This document shows, piece by piece, positions 11,830 to 22,964 of a stretch of DNA of 64,000 bases; position 1 is the stretch's first letter; every line of letters begins with the position of its first letter. The notes below the pieces were generated by a model, which worked only from the letters and a program-made list of their open reading frames with translations, was not told the DNA's origin and made no database searches. A program made the position numbers and the translations under genes. The DNA is from Stomoxys calcitrans (taxonomy: Eukaryota; Arthropoda; Insecta; Diptera; Muscidae), in assembly GCF_963082655.1 (NCBI RefSeq), contig NC_081553.1, positions 19,000,643 through 19,064,642 of the forward strand, given 5' to 3'.

Positions 11830-13215
11830 TGGTTTAAGAAGGGTAGAGCGGCACTCATATACTTGGACACAAGTTCGTGTTCGTAATCTACTCCCAAATA
11901 CTTAGGAGTGATCTAGGACAGGAAACTGAATTGGAAGTGTCACCTTTAGGAGCGCACCGAGTAGACACACAAATGTTGGGCACTATGTAGACGGGCCGTA
12001 GGCTCGAAGCGGGGCTGAATCCGAGGCTCTGTAGTAGTAGTGATTAGACCAATACTTACTTACGACTCAGTAGTTTGGTGGACTGCGATGCAGAACAAGT
12101 GCAGCGTTAGGATAATGCAACAGGTTTAGAGAAGATGTTGTCTTGGCATGGGCAGAGTGATGAGAACCACGGCCCCTAGGGCGCTGAAGACTATTCTAAA
12201 AAAACGAGTTATAGATATACAGATTAAGGCAATGGGAGAATGGATAGAGAATACGAGCTCGTTATACCAACGCGGTATAAACGAGACGACGATAGAAAAC
12301 ATGGAAGGAATGGAAGTGGTATCCGATAGGATACCTGAGATTAAACTTGAGGTCGAGTGCGAGACACTGATGCAAGAGGCACAGTCTTGGATCAACGGAA
12401 CTCTGTTATTGCAATCTGGAAGATCATGGGTAGAGAATGGGAGCACGTTATACCAACGCTGTATAAACGAGACGACGATAGAAAACATGGAAGGAATGGA
12501 AGAGGTATCCGACCGGATACCTGAGATTAAACTTGAGGTCGAGTGCGAGACACTGCTGCAAGAGGCACAGTCTTGGATTGACGGAACTCTGGTATTGTCA
12601 TCTGGGAGATCATGATACACAGATGGAACAAAGCTAGAGATAGAGTGGGCCTGGGGGTCTTCATGGCGAACTCAGGGACTAAGATCTGTTTTCAACTGCC
12701 TGACCATAATACGGTCCTGCAAGCAGAGATATGTGGGATCACTGCATGTGTGACATAACGGGGTCTTCGTGGTGTGGAGGATGTCGAGTGTGAACATATT
12801 TTCGGACAGTAAATCTGCCACCAGGGCAATAACAACCAAGACGGTAAGGTCACGAACAGTCTTAGAGTATGAGAAGGAGATCAACTCCTTCTCTAAGGAT
12901 TCCACGATCCGCATCGTTTGGGTACTGGGCCACAGCGGAGTAAAGGGGAATTAAAGAGCAGATGACTTGGCAGTGAATTCCAGAGCACTGCCATCAATAA
13001 TCTTGGCCTTTCGGGTCGATGCAGTCCAAGTTAAGGGTGTGTTCGTCGAACGCGCATGTAGTACTATGGGAAAAGCGAAACTGTCTGTAGGACCACGAAA
13101 ATCCAATGGGGAGATCCAGATTGTGAGAAGACCAGGCTACTACTGAAAGGAAGTAAGCAGGAAGTCAATATAGCTCTCGGTATCATAACAAGACACATTC
13201 AAAGAAACAAATATC
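11830..13215 (+). pseudogene. Decayed LINE: RT C-terminal part and RNase H
   Basis: Pieces in shifting plus frames match the 3' half of an I/R1-type non-LTR retrotransposon. The order is a 'YLGVILDRKLNWK'-like motif near 11900, a 'GRVMRTTAPRALKTIL' segment at 12148-12195 (the conserved GAMRTTP-type motif after the RT thumb), then an RNase H region. RNase H is recognised by 'IFSDSKSATRAI' near 12795, 'VWVLGHSGVKGN' at 12919-12954 with a stop directly after it, and the closing 'LLLKGSKQEVNIALGIITRH'. The family enzyme copies the element RNA and removes it; this copy has several stops and frame changes and is dead. A 186-bp in-frame duplication lies in the middle. Confidence 0.7.
12245..12616 (+). 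repeat. Two 186-bp direct repeats inside the LINE pseudogene
   Basis: The units start with 'tagagaatacgagc' at 12245 and 'tagagaatgggagc' at 12431. Each encodes 62 codons, with 'INETTIENMEG' and 'IPEIKLEVECETL' in both. Identity is high, with a handful of substitutions. The frame stays open through both. Confidence 0.9.
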
Positions 13216-13221
13216 TCGAAC

Positions 13222-14372
13222 ATTTTTATACCCACCACCATAGGATGAGGGTATACTAATCTAGTCATCGTTTGTAATACCTCGAAAAATGCGTCTAAGA
13301 ACCATGAGGAATATACATTTTTGATCGTCTCGACGCTCTGACGCGCTATCGTGAATACTATAGACTTCTGTCCGTAGTGTTCATGATAGTGGTTAAAAGC
13401 GTAAAGCTAGCAGCTTTAAATTTTGCACAGATACTTAATATTGATGTAGGTCGTTGGAAATTGCCATATTGGCCATATCGCTTCAGATTTAGATATAGCT
13501 CCCATATATACCGATCTCCCGATTTGACTTCTTGAGCCCCTGGAAGCCGTAATTTTTGTCCGATTTGGCTGAAATTTTGCCAGCGAAGTTCTGTTATGAC
13601 TTTCAACAACTGTGCCAAGTACGGTTTAAATCGGTCTATAACCTGATATAGCTCCCATATAAACCTATCTCCCGATTTGATTTCTTGAACCCTTACAAGC
13701 CGCAATTTGAGTCCAATGTGGATGAAGTTTTCCATGTAGTGCTCTGTTATGACATTCAATATCTGTGTTAAGTACGGTTCAAATCGGTCTATAACTTGAT
13801 AGCGCTCCCATATAAACCGATCTTGCGATTTGACTTCTTGAGCCCCTACAAGCTGCAGTTTGTGGCCGATTTGGCTGAAGTTTAGCATGTGGTGTTCTGT
13901 TATGACTTCCAATGATTGTGCCAAATCGGTCAATAAACTGATATAGCTGCCATATTAGCCGATATTGGATCTTGACTTCTTGAGCGAATTGCGCCCTCTA
14001 GAGGCGCAATTCTCATCTGATTTGGCAGAAATTTTCTACAACGGCTTCTCTCATGACCTTCAACATATGTTCTGAATCGATCAATAGCTCGATACAGTTC
14101 CCATATAAACCGATCTCCCGATTTTGCTTTTGAGCCCCTACAAGGCGCAATATTTATTTGAATGAACTGAAATATTACACAATGACTTCTACAATGTTCG
14201 GCATTCATTTATGGTCCGAATCGGACTATAACTTGATATAGCTCCAATAGCATAACAGTTCTTATTCAATATTCTATGTTGGTCTAAAAAGAGATACCGC
14301 GCATAGAACTCGACAAATGCGATCCATGGTGGAGGGTATATAAGATTCGGCCAAGCCGAACTTTTTTTGATT
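13222..14372 (+). mobile_element. Complete HINE-like element, family A variant
   Basis: Starts 'tttttatacccaccaccata' and ends 'ggtggagggtatataagatt' plus hairpin TTCGGCCAAGCCGAA and a T run. Between lie the core with a degenerated GTCY tract and about six units in which the usual block reads 'cttcttgagcccctacaagc'. It directly follows the LINE RNase H remnant. Confidence 0.8.
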
Positions 14373-14479
14373 TAATGAATTAAAAAATTTATTGAAAATT
14401 TCAATTAGGATCAATTAAAGTATTAATTGGAAATTTAAAAAATTTTTGAATAATTTTTCTAATTGAACATTTTTTCAAT

Positions 14480-15010
14480 CACTCACCTATAGAAGCGGCG
14501 ACAAAATGCTCCCCTGTGACATACCTTGTGCCACTTTCTCTCTTATATTTATATTATGGGAGACACAATTTATTCACCTGTTCCTTAGCAAATGGTTTAT
14601 CCAGTCTCTAAGGACCCAGTCTAACCGGTACTGGTCTAGGGATTGGATCAGTGTGTCGATCCGCATATTGTGTACAGACCCCTCAATGTCATACACACCG
14701 CCAATGCTTATATCTTGGCATCGAAGTATTCTTCTAGGTTATGCACAACCTCGCGCAGGGCAGTCTTCACCGACCTTCCCTTCACATAGTTTGTATTTGA
14801 ACAGTTCACTGGTTGCACTCTTTATCGTGGTATCCACAATACGTTCCCTAGTTTTAAGGAGCCCTTTGGTGTCGCATAACTTGCCTTGCCGGGCTGGGGC
14901 ATAAATACCACCCTTGCCTCAAGGCTTACTCTACCATACATTATATAATGATAGGCCTTCGATCAACCTCATTATTCCAACATTCCGGTGTCTTCTTGAG
15001 TTCCGTCGAA
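14480..15010 (-). pseudogene. LINE reverse-transcriptase fragment, minus strand
   Basis: Read on the minus strand, a 'YDIEGSVHN' segment (near 14680-14710) resembles RT motif A, and 'VAQGMSQGSILSPLL' near 14475-14525 matches motif B, the conserved PQGxxLSPLL stretch. Segments between ('WVLRDWINHLLRNR') and before ('DTKGLLKTRERIVDT') fit the spacing of I/R1-group LINEs. The motifs sit in different frames with stops between them, so the fragment is broken. No endonuclease or YADD motif follows. The open plus-strand frame at 14506-14904 is its shadow. Confidence 0.6.
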
Positions 15011-15164
15011 TAGTGGACCAAACGGCAAAAAAAATTGGAAATAAGTCGGCAACATTTTATCTGTTGACCTGAGCGTTACAATATGTTCTACATATTTGTA
15101 GAGGAGAACAAAGGCTTTCACAAAAGTGCTGCTGTAGGTTCATATCCCGGGTGTCAAAATTGAC

Positions 15165-15425
15165 CAGTACGGTACAAATTGCACAATAACCTGATACAGC
15201 TCCCAAATAACCGATCTCCCGAATTGACTTCTTGAGTCCTTACAAGCTGCGATTTTTTCCGATTTGCCAGAAATTTTGCATATAGTGTTCTGTTATTACT
15301 CTCAACAACTACGCCAAGTAAGTTTCAATTCGGCTATAACCAGATATAGCTCCCATATTTTAGCAGAATCTATGGTGGTGGGTTCCCGAGATCCGGCCCG
15401 CCTGAATTTATCACACTTTTACTTG
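15165..15425 (+). mobile_element. HINE-like element, 3' fragment
   Basis: One and a half units ('ataacctgatacagctccca', 'gacttcttgagtccttacaa') followed by a degenerate end 'ctatggtggtgggttcccga' and 'cacttttacttg' with a T run. The hairpin is mutated. Confidence 0.65.
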
Positions 15426-15634
15426 TTGTTTTTTTTTTTTTTTTGTTTGGCTCGCGCTACTTTGCCTCGTTCGTTTTACTGCCACTCTCGGGTTATCGTC
15501 TGTCACTCTGTTATTACCCTTAAAAACAAATTTTAATAATTTTGGTGACGCAGAGTTTTGAACTCATGAATACGAAATTCATATTTTTTATGCTTTACTT
15601 TCTAAAATATATTTAATGTAAAAAGAAAATTAAT

Positions 15635-16768
15635 ATTTTTATACCCACTACCGAAGGATGGGCGTATATTAATTTTGTCATTCCGTTTGCTATACATCGA
15701 AGTATCCATTTCCGACCCTATAAAGCATATATATTCTTGATCAGCGTAAAAAATCTAAGACGATCTAGACATGTCCGTCGGTCTTTCTGTTTAAATCACG
15801 CTACAGTCTTTAAAAATAGAGATGTTGAGCTAAAATTTTGCACAGCATGTTAAGTTCGAAGATCGGCTATATCGGACTATATCTTGATATAGCCCCCATA
15901 TAGACCGATCGGCCGATTTAGGGTCTTAGGCCCATAAAAGCCACATTCATTATCCGATTTTGCTGAAATTTAAGACAGTGAGTTGTGTTAGGACCTTCGA
16001 CATCCTTCGTCACTTTGGCTCAGATCGGTCCAGATTTGGATATAGCTGCCATATAGACCGATCCTCCGATTTAGGGTCTTAGGCCCATAAAAGCCACATT
16101 TATCATCCGATTTTTCCGAAATTTGAGGCAGTGAGTTGTGTCAATCCTTAAACATTTTTCGTCAATTTGGTCCAGATCGGTCCACATTTGGATATAGCTG
16201 CCATAAAGACCGATCCTACGATTTAGAATCTTAGGCCCAAAAAAGCCACATTTATTCTCCTATTTTGCTGAAATTTGGGACAGTGAGTTTGCTTAGTCCC
16301 TTCGAAATTTTTCGTCAATTTGGCGCAGATCGGTCCAGATTTGGATAAAGCTGTCATATAGACCGAACTCACGATTTAGGGTTTTGGGCCCATAAAAGGC
16401 CCATTTATTGTCCGGAGTCGTTGAAATTTTGGACAGAAAATTAAGTTAAGCCCTTTGGAATAATTCTGCAATATGGCACAGAACGGTCCAGATTTGGATA
16501 TAGCTGCCATATAGACCGATCTCTCGGTTTTAGGTTTTGGGGCAATAAAAGGCGCATTTATGAGCCTCAAGAGCATGCAACTATTACCCGACTTGTCTTA
16601 ACTTTTGGAGGTGGTATTTTTCCAACAGCCATGACAGGATCCATATCGGCCTTTAACTTGATATAGATCTCTTATATTTGAAAAAGTTATTCAAAGCTCA
16701 CCATGCGATCCATGGTAAAGGGTATATAAGATTCGGCCGGGCCGAACTGAACGCGCTTTTCCTTGTTT
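15635..16768 (+). mobile_element. Complete HINE-like element, family B
   Basis: Starts 'tttttatacccactaccgaa', TA tract, core, GTCY remnant, then about five units with the family B block 'agggtcttaggcccataaaa', ending 'ccatggtaaagggtatataa', hairpin TTCGGCCGGGCCGAA and 'cgcgcttttccttg'. Confidence 0.8.
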
Positions 16769-17917
16769 ACGTGAATATCTCTTGTTGGCTGCTATTGCTC
16801 ACTACAATCTTGTAAATTGAAATTATTCAATTACCCGCCAACGGAAGCCTTTTTATTAGTTTCTCCTTTTCTCAGTAGCCACTGGCTCATGGCTCCTGAA
16901 ACTTCTTTGGCGTAGAGTTTGCTGGCAAAAGAACTTCAAAACTAAATTGACTTTTGAATTCTTTGTTAAGCATAACCCACTGTTTACAATGGATTGCATT
17001 ATAATGCTAAAACAACAATTCTGGTCGCCTATACACAGTCATACACCTACACATTCACACCGATACACATTTACCACATTACATTGAGACGCATATTCTG
17101 GGAAATTGCACTGCCAAAAGAGAGAGTTAATTGGAAATACTAAATTTTGCATGTCTAGACAGAAAATTATGTGACAATTGTTTTTGTTACGAAACTTTTT
17201 TTTTTATTAATTTCTTTTTTAAAATTAATTACCATGGTGGTGGAGCAGAACAGAGTCAACCAGAGGCTGAATAGCAGTTTGGGACAGTTAGTGTGGATTT
17301 AAAATTAATTAACAATAATAACCGAGTTAATTATAATTTTCAGGTTTCAGGTTTTCATTACACCCAAAAGGAGGAGTAGGAGGAGGACAATGGAATTTAA
17401 ACAGTGAGCTGGAGAGGGGGAGAATGATAATGTTCAACTGTAACTGTTGGCAGCAACAAAAGTATTCTGCATCAGGTTTTTCACCCTAATGGAGGTGCCT
17501 ATGAGCTGGATTGCATTGCAGATTAACAGTGTAGCTGTACCATGGGAGGGGAAGGATGACTGTATTGCAGCGAGGGACATTTTATGAAATGAATATATGT
17601 TTTGTTTTTTTTTTTTAATAATTCATGTAAAAGTAAATGGCCATTGCATACCATTAATGGCTTAATGCAAGAATCTCTACCCCTTTTTTTGCTTAATGAA
17701 AGCAATGACACTTGCCCAAGGGCTTCATTAGGGGTATTGTAATGCACTCCCCTGCTTTTTGTTTACACAAAGCAAACTAAGGGTCAATCCCCTTGTATGA
17801 TATTTGCAGATAACAACTATAGTGGTGAGCATAAGCCAGGGTGGTGACTCTTAGCACTTATTGTTTTTGAGAATGAAGGGTAGCTGACACAAAGTGTAAT
17901 CAAGTTCACACTAATAT
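16769..17917. other. Gene-free stretch
   Basis: AT-rich DNA with several A/T runs and the purine-rich patch around 17370-17430. No open frame has a recognisable domain. Confidence 0.55.
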
Positions 17918-18595
17918 ATCTGTCGAGCAAAAATGAACAGCTACATCATATTAGATTTAGTGGGAACCCATTATATATTCTACAAGCCAAAATTGCTTCT
18001 CAATTTATTGCAAAACAAAGTTATTCATAATGGAGTTCCAGGCTAATAGTGTGTTTGCATTCTGTGGCGGGAAAAACAACACCGCCTGTTGGAGATCTCA
18101 AACACTTCAAAATGAACAAAATGTTCGTGAATCGTACCATCATTATATTAAAACTAGCAGAGTACTTATATGTTATGGTGGCGCAAGTGTAGATAGGCCT
18201 ATCGTCGGTGGGCTAAGCACCCCCACTCACTCAACCAGAATAGCAAAAATTTATACCTGTCGAGCAAAAATGAACAACTACATGATATTAGTTAGTGGGA
18301 GCTCATTATATTGCTTACAAGCTATCAATAGCAATTGCTTCTGAAATTATTTCAAAAGAAAGTTATTCATGATGGAGTTCCAGGCTAATATTGTGATTGC
18401 GTTCTTTGGTGGGAAAAACACCACCGGCTGTTGGCGAACTCAAACACCTTAAAATGAACAAAATGTTGTTGAATCGCACCATCATTATAATAATACTGGT
18501 AGAGTACTCATATGTCATGGTGGCGCAAGTGTAGATAAGCCTATCGTCGGTGGGCTAAGCACCCACACTCATTCAACCAGAATTTCAAAAACTTC
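17918..18595. repeat. Two diverged units of an unidentified 337-bp direct repeat
   Basis: Unit 1 begins 'tgtcgagcaaaaatgaacag' at 17921 and unit 2 'tgtcgagcaaaaatgaacaa' at 18258. Both contain 'gatggagttccaggctaata'-like text (one has 'aatggagttcc'), 'gtggcgcaagtgtagata' and 'cgtcggtgggctaagcaccc', and end at 'attcaaccagaat' or a close variant. The first unit keeps a 104-codon open frame from 18030; in the second the frame is disrupted. I do not recognise the family. Confidence 0.75.
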
Positions 18596-18609
18596 ATTGT
18601 TCTCGAAAA

Positions 18610-19079
18610 AATTAGCTAATCTGATTCCTATAAATAGGTTTTAGCCCTAAATATAATCCGATCTGTACCATATTTGGGTCAGATGTCGGGAAGCCTTAAG
18701 GTATTCACTGTTTTAAATTTCAGTGTAATCGGATAAAAAATAAAGCATTTATGGGCATTAGACTCTTTATCGGCAGATCGGTCTATATAACAGCTATATC
18801 CAAAAATGGTCCGATGTCACCCGTTCAAGAACTTAACCAGCGTGCATCAAAACGACGTATCTGTGCCAAATTTCAGCTCAATATCTCAATTTGTGAAGGC
18901 TGTAAAGTGAGTACAACAGATGGACGGACAGACATACAGACATCGTTAAATCGTCTTAGAATTTTACGACGATCCGAAATATATACACTTTATAGGGTCG
19001 GACATAGATGTTTCAATGTTTTGCAAAGGGAATGACTAAATGAATATACCCCCTATCCTATGGTGGTGGGTATAAAAAT
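18610..19079 (-). mobile_element. HINE-like element, family B, partial
   Basis: Two diverged units, then 'gatggacggacagacataca', the core 'cgttaaatcgtcttagaatt', TA tract and the end 'tatggtggtgggtataaaaa'. The hairpin end is missing. Confidence 0.7.
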
Positions 19080-19114
19080 TAAAATTAAATGATCATCGCC
19101 CTAACAGACAAAAC

Positions 19115-21045
19115 ATGTAAAAATGCATTTAGTTTGGCCGGGCTGAACTTTGGATGCCCACCAACTCGGATATCTATCTAAACCACCTTTCGTTATAATC
19201 CGATGAAAAATGCGTACCTTATGCCCCATCAGCTATATCGAAAAATGTTAGTATTTGGACCATATACTAATAAGTACAAGTCATTGTTCAATTGTGTGGA
19301 ACAAATTATTGGCCTCTTTGTAGCTACATCTATTGCGTGCCCAAAAAGTAATTGCGGAATTTTCATATAGTCGGCGTTGACAAATTTTTTCACAGCTTGT
19401 GACTCTGCATTCTTTCTTCTGTCAGTTATCAGCTGTTACTTTTAGCTTGCTTTAGAAAAAAAGTGTAAAAAAAGGATATTTGATTAAAGTTCATTCTAAG
19501 TTTTATTAAAAATGCATTTACTTTCTTTTAAAAAAATCCGCAATTACTTTTTGGGCAACCCAATAAAAATAAACAGATCTGATCAATATACCACAGGGAT
19601 GTCGAAAAGCCTTACAGAAGTCTCTGTGTCCAATTACAGTGAAATCGGATTATAAATGCGCTTTTTATGGAGCCAAGACTTTAAATCGAGATATCGGTCT
19701 ATATGGCAGCTATATTCAAATCTGGACCGATCTGGGCCAAATTGACGAAGGATGTCGAAGGGCCTAACACAACTCCCAGTTCCAAATTTCGGCGAAATCG
19801 GACAATAAATGCGCCTTTTATGGGCCCAAAACCTTAAATCGAGAGATCGGTCTACATGGAAGCTATATCCAAATCTGGACCGATCTAGGCCAAATTGACG
19901 AAAGATGTCTAACGGCCTAACACAACTCACCGTCTCAAATTTCAGCAAAATCGGATAATGAATGTGGCTTTTATGGGCCTAAGAACCTAAATCGGCGGAT
20001 AGGTCTATATGGCAGCTATATTCAAATCTGGACCGATTTAGGCCAAGTTACAGAAAAATGTCGAAGGGCTTAACACAACTACCTGTCCCAAATTTTGGCG
20101 AAATCAGACAATAAATGCGTCTTTTATGGCCCCACAACCTTAAATAGAGAGATCGGTCTATATGGCAGCTCTATCCAAATCTGGACCGATCTGGGCCAAA
20201 TTGAAAAGATGTGTCAAAGGACTTAACACAACCAACCGTCCCAAATTTCAGCAAAATCGGATAATAAATGTGGCTTTTATGGGCCTAAGACCCTAAATCG
20301 GCAGATCGGTTTATATGGCAGCCATATCCAAAAGTAGACCGATCTGGGCCAAATTGAAGAAGGATATCGAAGGGCTTACCATAACTCACTGTCCCTAATT
20401 TAAGCAAAATCGGATAATAAACGTGGCTTTTATGGGCCCAAAACCCTAAATCGGCGGATCGGTCTATATGGCAGCTATATCCAAATCTAGACCGATCAAG
20501 GCCAAATTAATGAAGGAAGTCGAAGGGCCTAACCTAACTCACTGTCCCAAATTTTATATGATCGGATCGGTTTATATGGCAGCTATATCCAAAAGTAGAC
20601 CGATCTGGGCCAAATTGGAGAAGGATGTCGAAGGGTTTAACAAAACTCACTGTCCTAAATTTTGGCAAAATCGGATAATAAATGCCTCTTTTATGGGCCC
20701 AAAATCTTAAATCGAGAGATCGGTCTTTATGGCAGCTATATCCAAATCTGGACCGATCTAGGCCAAATTGAAGAAGGATGTCGAAGGTGTCCTAACACAA
20801 CTCACTGTCCCAAATTTTGGTAAAATCGGATAATAAATGTGGCTTTTATGGGCCTAATACCCAAAATCGGCGGATCGGTCTATATGGGGGCTATATCAAG
20901 ATATAGTCCGATATAGCCCATCTTCGAACTTAACCTGCTTATGGACAAAAAAAAAAAGAATCTGTGCAAAGTTTCAGCTTAATATCTCCATTTGTATTGA
21001 CTGTAGTGTGATTTCAACAGACAGACGGATGGACATATGCCTCTA
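19115..21045 (-). mobile_element. Long HINE-like element, family B, with nested MITE
   Basis: Begins at a diverged hairpin ('gtttggccgggctgaacttt') and runs through about eleven 153-bp units such as 'gatcggtctatatggcagct' plus 'gtggcttttatgggcctaag'. It stops in the GACAGACGG tract at about 21035 without core or TATACCC end. A MITE splits the first unit at 19333-19563. At its right side it is joined head-on to a family A copy in the opposite orientation. Confidence 0.75.
19333..19563. mobile_element. Tc1/mariner-type MITE, 231 bp, TA target duplication
   Basis: Same family as the element at 915-1152 but in inverse orientation: ends TTGCGTGCCCAAAAAG on the left and CTTTTTGGGCAACCCAA on the right. 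TA flanks lie at 19331-19332 and 19564-19565. Related HINE copies at 49930 and 62730 show the unoccupied site ('gctatatctaaaaaaa', 'atatctaaaaataaac'), so the insertion boundaries are supported by comparison. Confidence 0.88.
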
Positions 21046-22026
21046 AGACAAATGTCCGTCTGTCACAAGCAGGCTAACTTTAGAAGGAGTTAGCCTGCTA
21101 GCCGCTTGAAATTTTGCACAAATACTTCTTATTAGTGTAGGTCGGTTGGGATTGTAAAAGGGCCAAATCAATTCATGTTTTGATATAGCTGCCATATAAA
21201 CCGGTCTTGGGTCTTGACTTCTTGAGCCTTTAGAAGGCGCAATTCTTATCCGTTTTAATTGAAATTTTGCACATAGTGTTTTGGTATAACTTTCAACAAC
21301 TACACTAAGTGTGGTTTACATCGGTCCATGTTTTGATATAGCTGCCATATAAACTGATCTTGGGTCTTGATTTCTTGAGCCTCTAGAGGGCGCGATTCTC
21401 GTCCGATTTTATTGAAATTTTGGATGTAGTGTTTTGGTAGCACTTCCAACAACTACGCTTAGTATGGTTTTAATCGGTCCATGTTTTGATATAGCTGCCA
21501 TATAAACCGATCTTGGGTCTTAACTTCTTGAGCCTCTAGAGGGCGCAATTCTCGTCCGATTTAACTGTGTTTTGTTATGACTTCCAATAACTGTGCTAAG
21601 TATGGCGCAAATCGGTATCGGTGTTGGAAGTGCTACCAAAACACTTCGTGCAAAATTTCAATAAAATCGGACTAGAATTGCGCCCTCTGGAGGCTCAAGA
21701 AGTTAAGACCCAAGATCGGTATATATGGCAGCTATATCAAAACATGGACCGATTTGGCCCATTTACAATACCAACCGACCTACCTACGACCTACTTTCTA
21801 TTAGTATTTGTGCAAAATTTCAAGCGGCTACCTTTACTTCTTCGAAAGTTAGCGTGCTTTTGACAGACAGACGGACGGACGGACTGACATGGCTAGATCG
21901 ACTTAAAATGACATGACGATCAAGAATATGTATACTTTATGGGGTCTTAGACGCATATTTCGAGGTGTTACAAACAGAATGACGAAATTAGTATACCCCC
22001 ATCCTATGGTGGAGGATATAAAAATT
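21046..22026. mobile_element. Inverted pair of HINE-like family A copies
   Basis: From 21050 the copy runs in plus orientation, starting in the GTCY tract ('gtccgtctgtcacaagcagg'). At about 21605 the orientation flips, and the right arm ends normally with 'gacagacagacggacgg', core, TA tract and 'tatggtggaggatataaaaa'. The outer parts of the arms are therefore inverted repeats of each other, with unequal lengths of roughly 550 and 420 bp. Confidence 0.75.
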
Positions 22027-22344
22027 GCAAATTTTGCCCATCAACATTTCACTAAGGAACAGGGGCAAACTTCAGGGGCAAACTTCTCACATATCAATGA
22101 GTGCAGTCCGATAAAAATTTAAGCTCAATGATAAGGGGCCTCCTTTTTATAGCCGAGTTCGAACGGCGTGCCGCAATGCGACACTTCTTTGGAGAGAAGT
22201 TTTACATAGCATAGTCCTTCACAAATGTTGCCAGCATTAAGATGGGAAAACCATCGAAAATTTTTTCAGATGGTCTCGCCAGAATTCGAACCCAGGCGTT
22301 CAGCATCATAGGCGGACACGCTAACCTCTGCGCAACGGTGGCCT
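22027..22344 (-). mobile_element. tRNA-derived SINE, minus strand
   Basis: Reverse complement shows head GGCCACCGTTGCGCAGAGG, a B box close to GGTTCGAATTC, the shared body and tail ending GGGCAAAATTTGC. Near the tail 'ggggcaaacttc' is present twice as a small internal duplication. It lies between a HINE-like end and the start of an AAAGGGTAC minisatellite. Confidence 0.85.
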
Positions 22345-22349
22345 CCAAC

Positions 22350-22960
22350 TAAAACTACTCTATCCAAAAGGTTACTATAACTACCCTTTCCAAGGGAGAA
22401 GGTTATTATAACTAACGTTTCCAAGGGAAAAGAGTAGTAAAAATACCCTCTCCAGTTGAAAAAGGGTACTGAAACTACCCTTTCCAAAGGAGAAGGTTTC
22501 ATTAACCATCCTTTCCAAGGGAAAAGAGCACTAAGACTACACTTTGCAGTTGAAAAGGGAACTTAAGCTACCATTTCCAAGGAAACAGGTTACTAAAATT
22601 ACTCCTCTTAAAGGAAAAAGGTACTACAACTATCCTTTCGATTGTAAAGGGTACTAAAACTACCTTCTCGCACTGTAAAGGGTACTTAAATTACACCTAC
22701 AGAATAGTTGATACCAAATGTGCTGATTTCAATTCCATACGGTACTGAAATGAGCACAAATGGTACCGGTAACGGTGACGGCAAAGGTACGGAAATGAAC
22801 ACCGTATGGTACAAAAACAATACCGGATGGTATGGATGAAACATAAGATGATTAGTACCGTTTGGTACTAGCCTTATTACCGAATTGGTATTGGTTTTAA
22901 TACCAATCTGTTACTGATTTTAGCACCAGACCGTTATTGGTTTTAGTACCAAACAGTTAC
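22350..22960. repeat. Hairpin minisatellite (about 30 bp) and related GGTAC-rich DNA
   Basis: Units of about 30 bp read 'aaagggtactaaaactaccc' followed by 'tttccaagg'. AAAGGGTA and TACCCTTT are inverted repeats, so each unit can fold. Beyond 22700 the sequence changes to looser 'ggtaccggtaacgg' and 'taccgaattggtattgg' text with the same GGTA words. The same array resumes at 24400 after a HINE-like insertion. Confidence 0.8.
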
Positions 22961-22964
22961 TGAA

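Noticed and set aside
12148..12615. Independent host gene with an internal repeat
   Set aside because: Flanked by LINE RT and RNase H motifs in the same orientation, so it is part of a decayed LINE.
14506..14904. Plus-strand 132-codon gene
   Set aside because: The opposite strand carries LINE reverse-transcriptase motifs A and B; this frame is its shadow.
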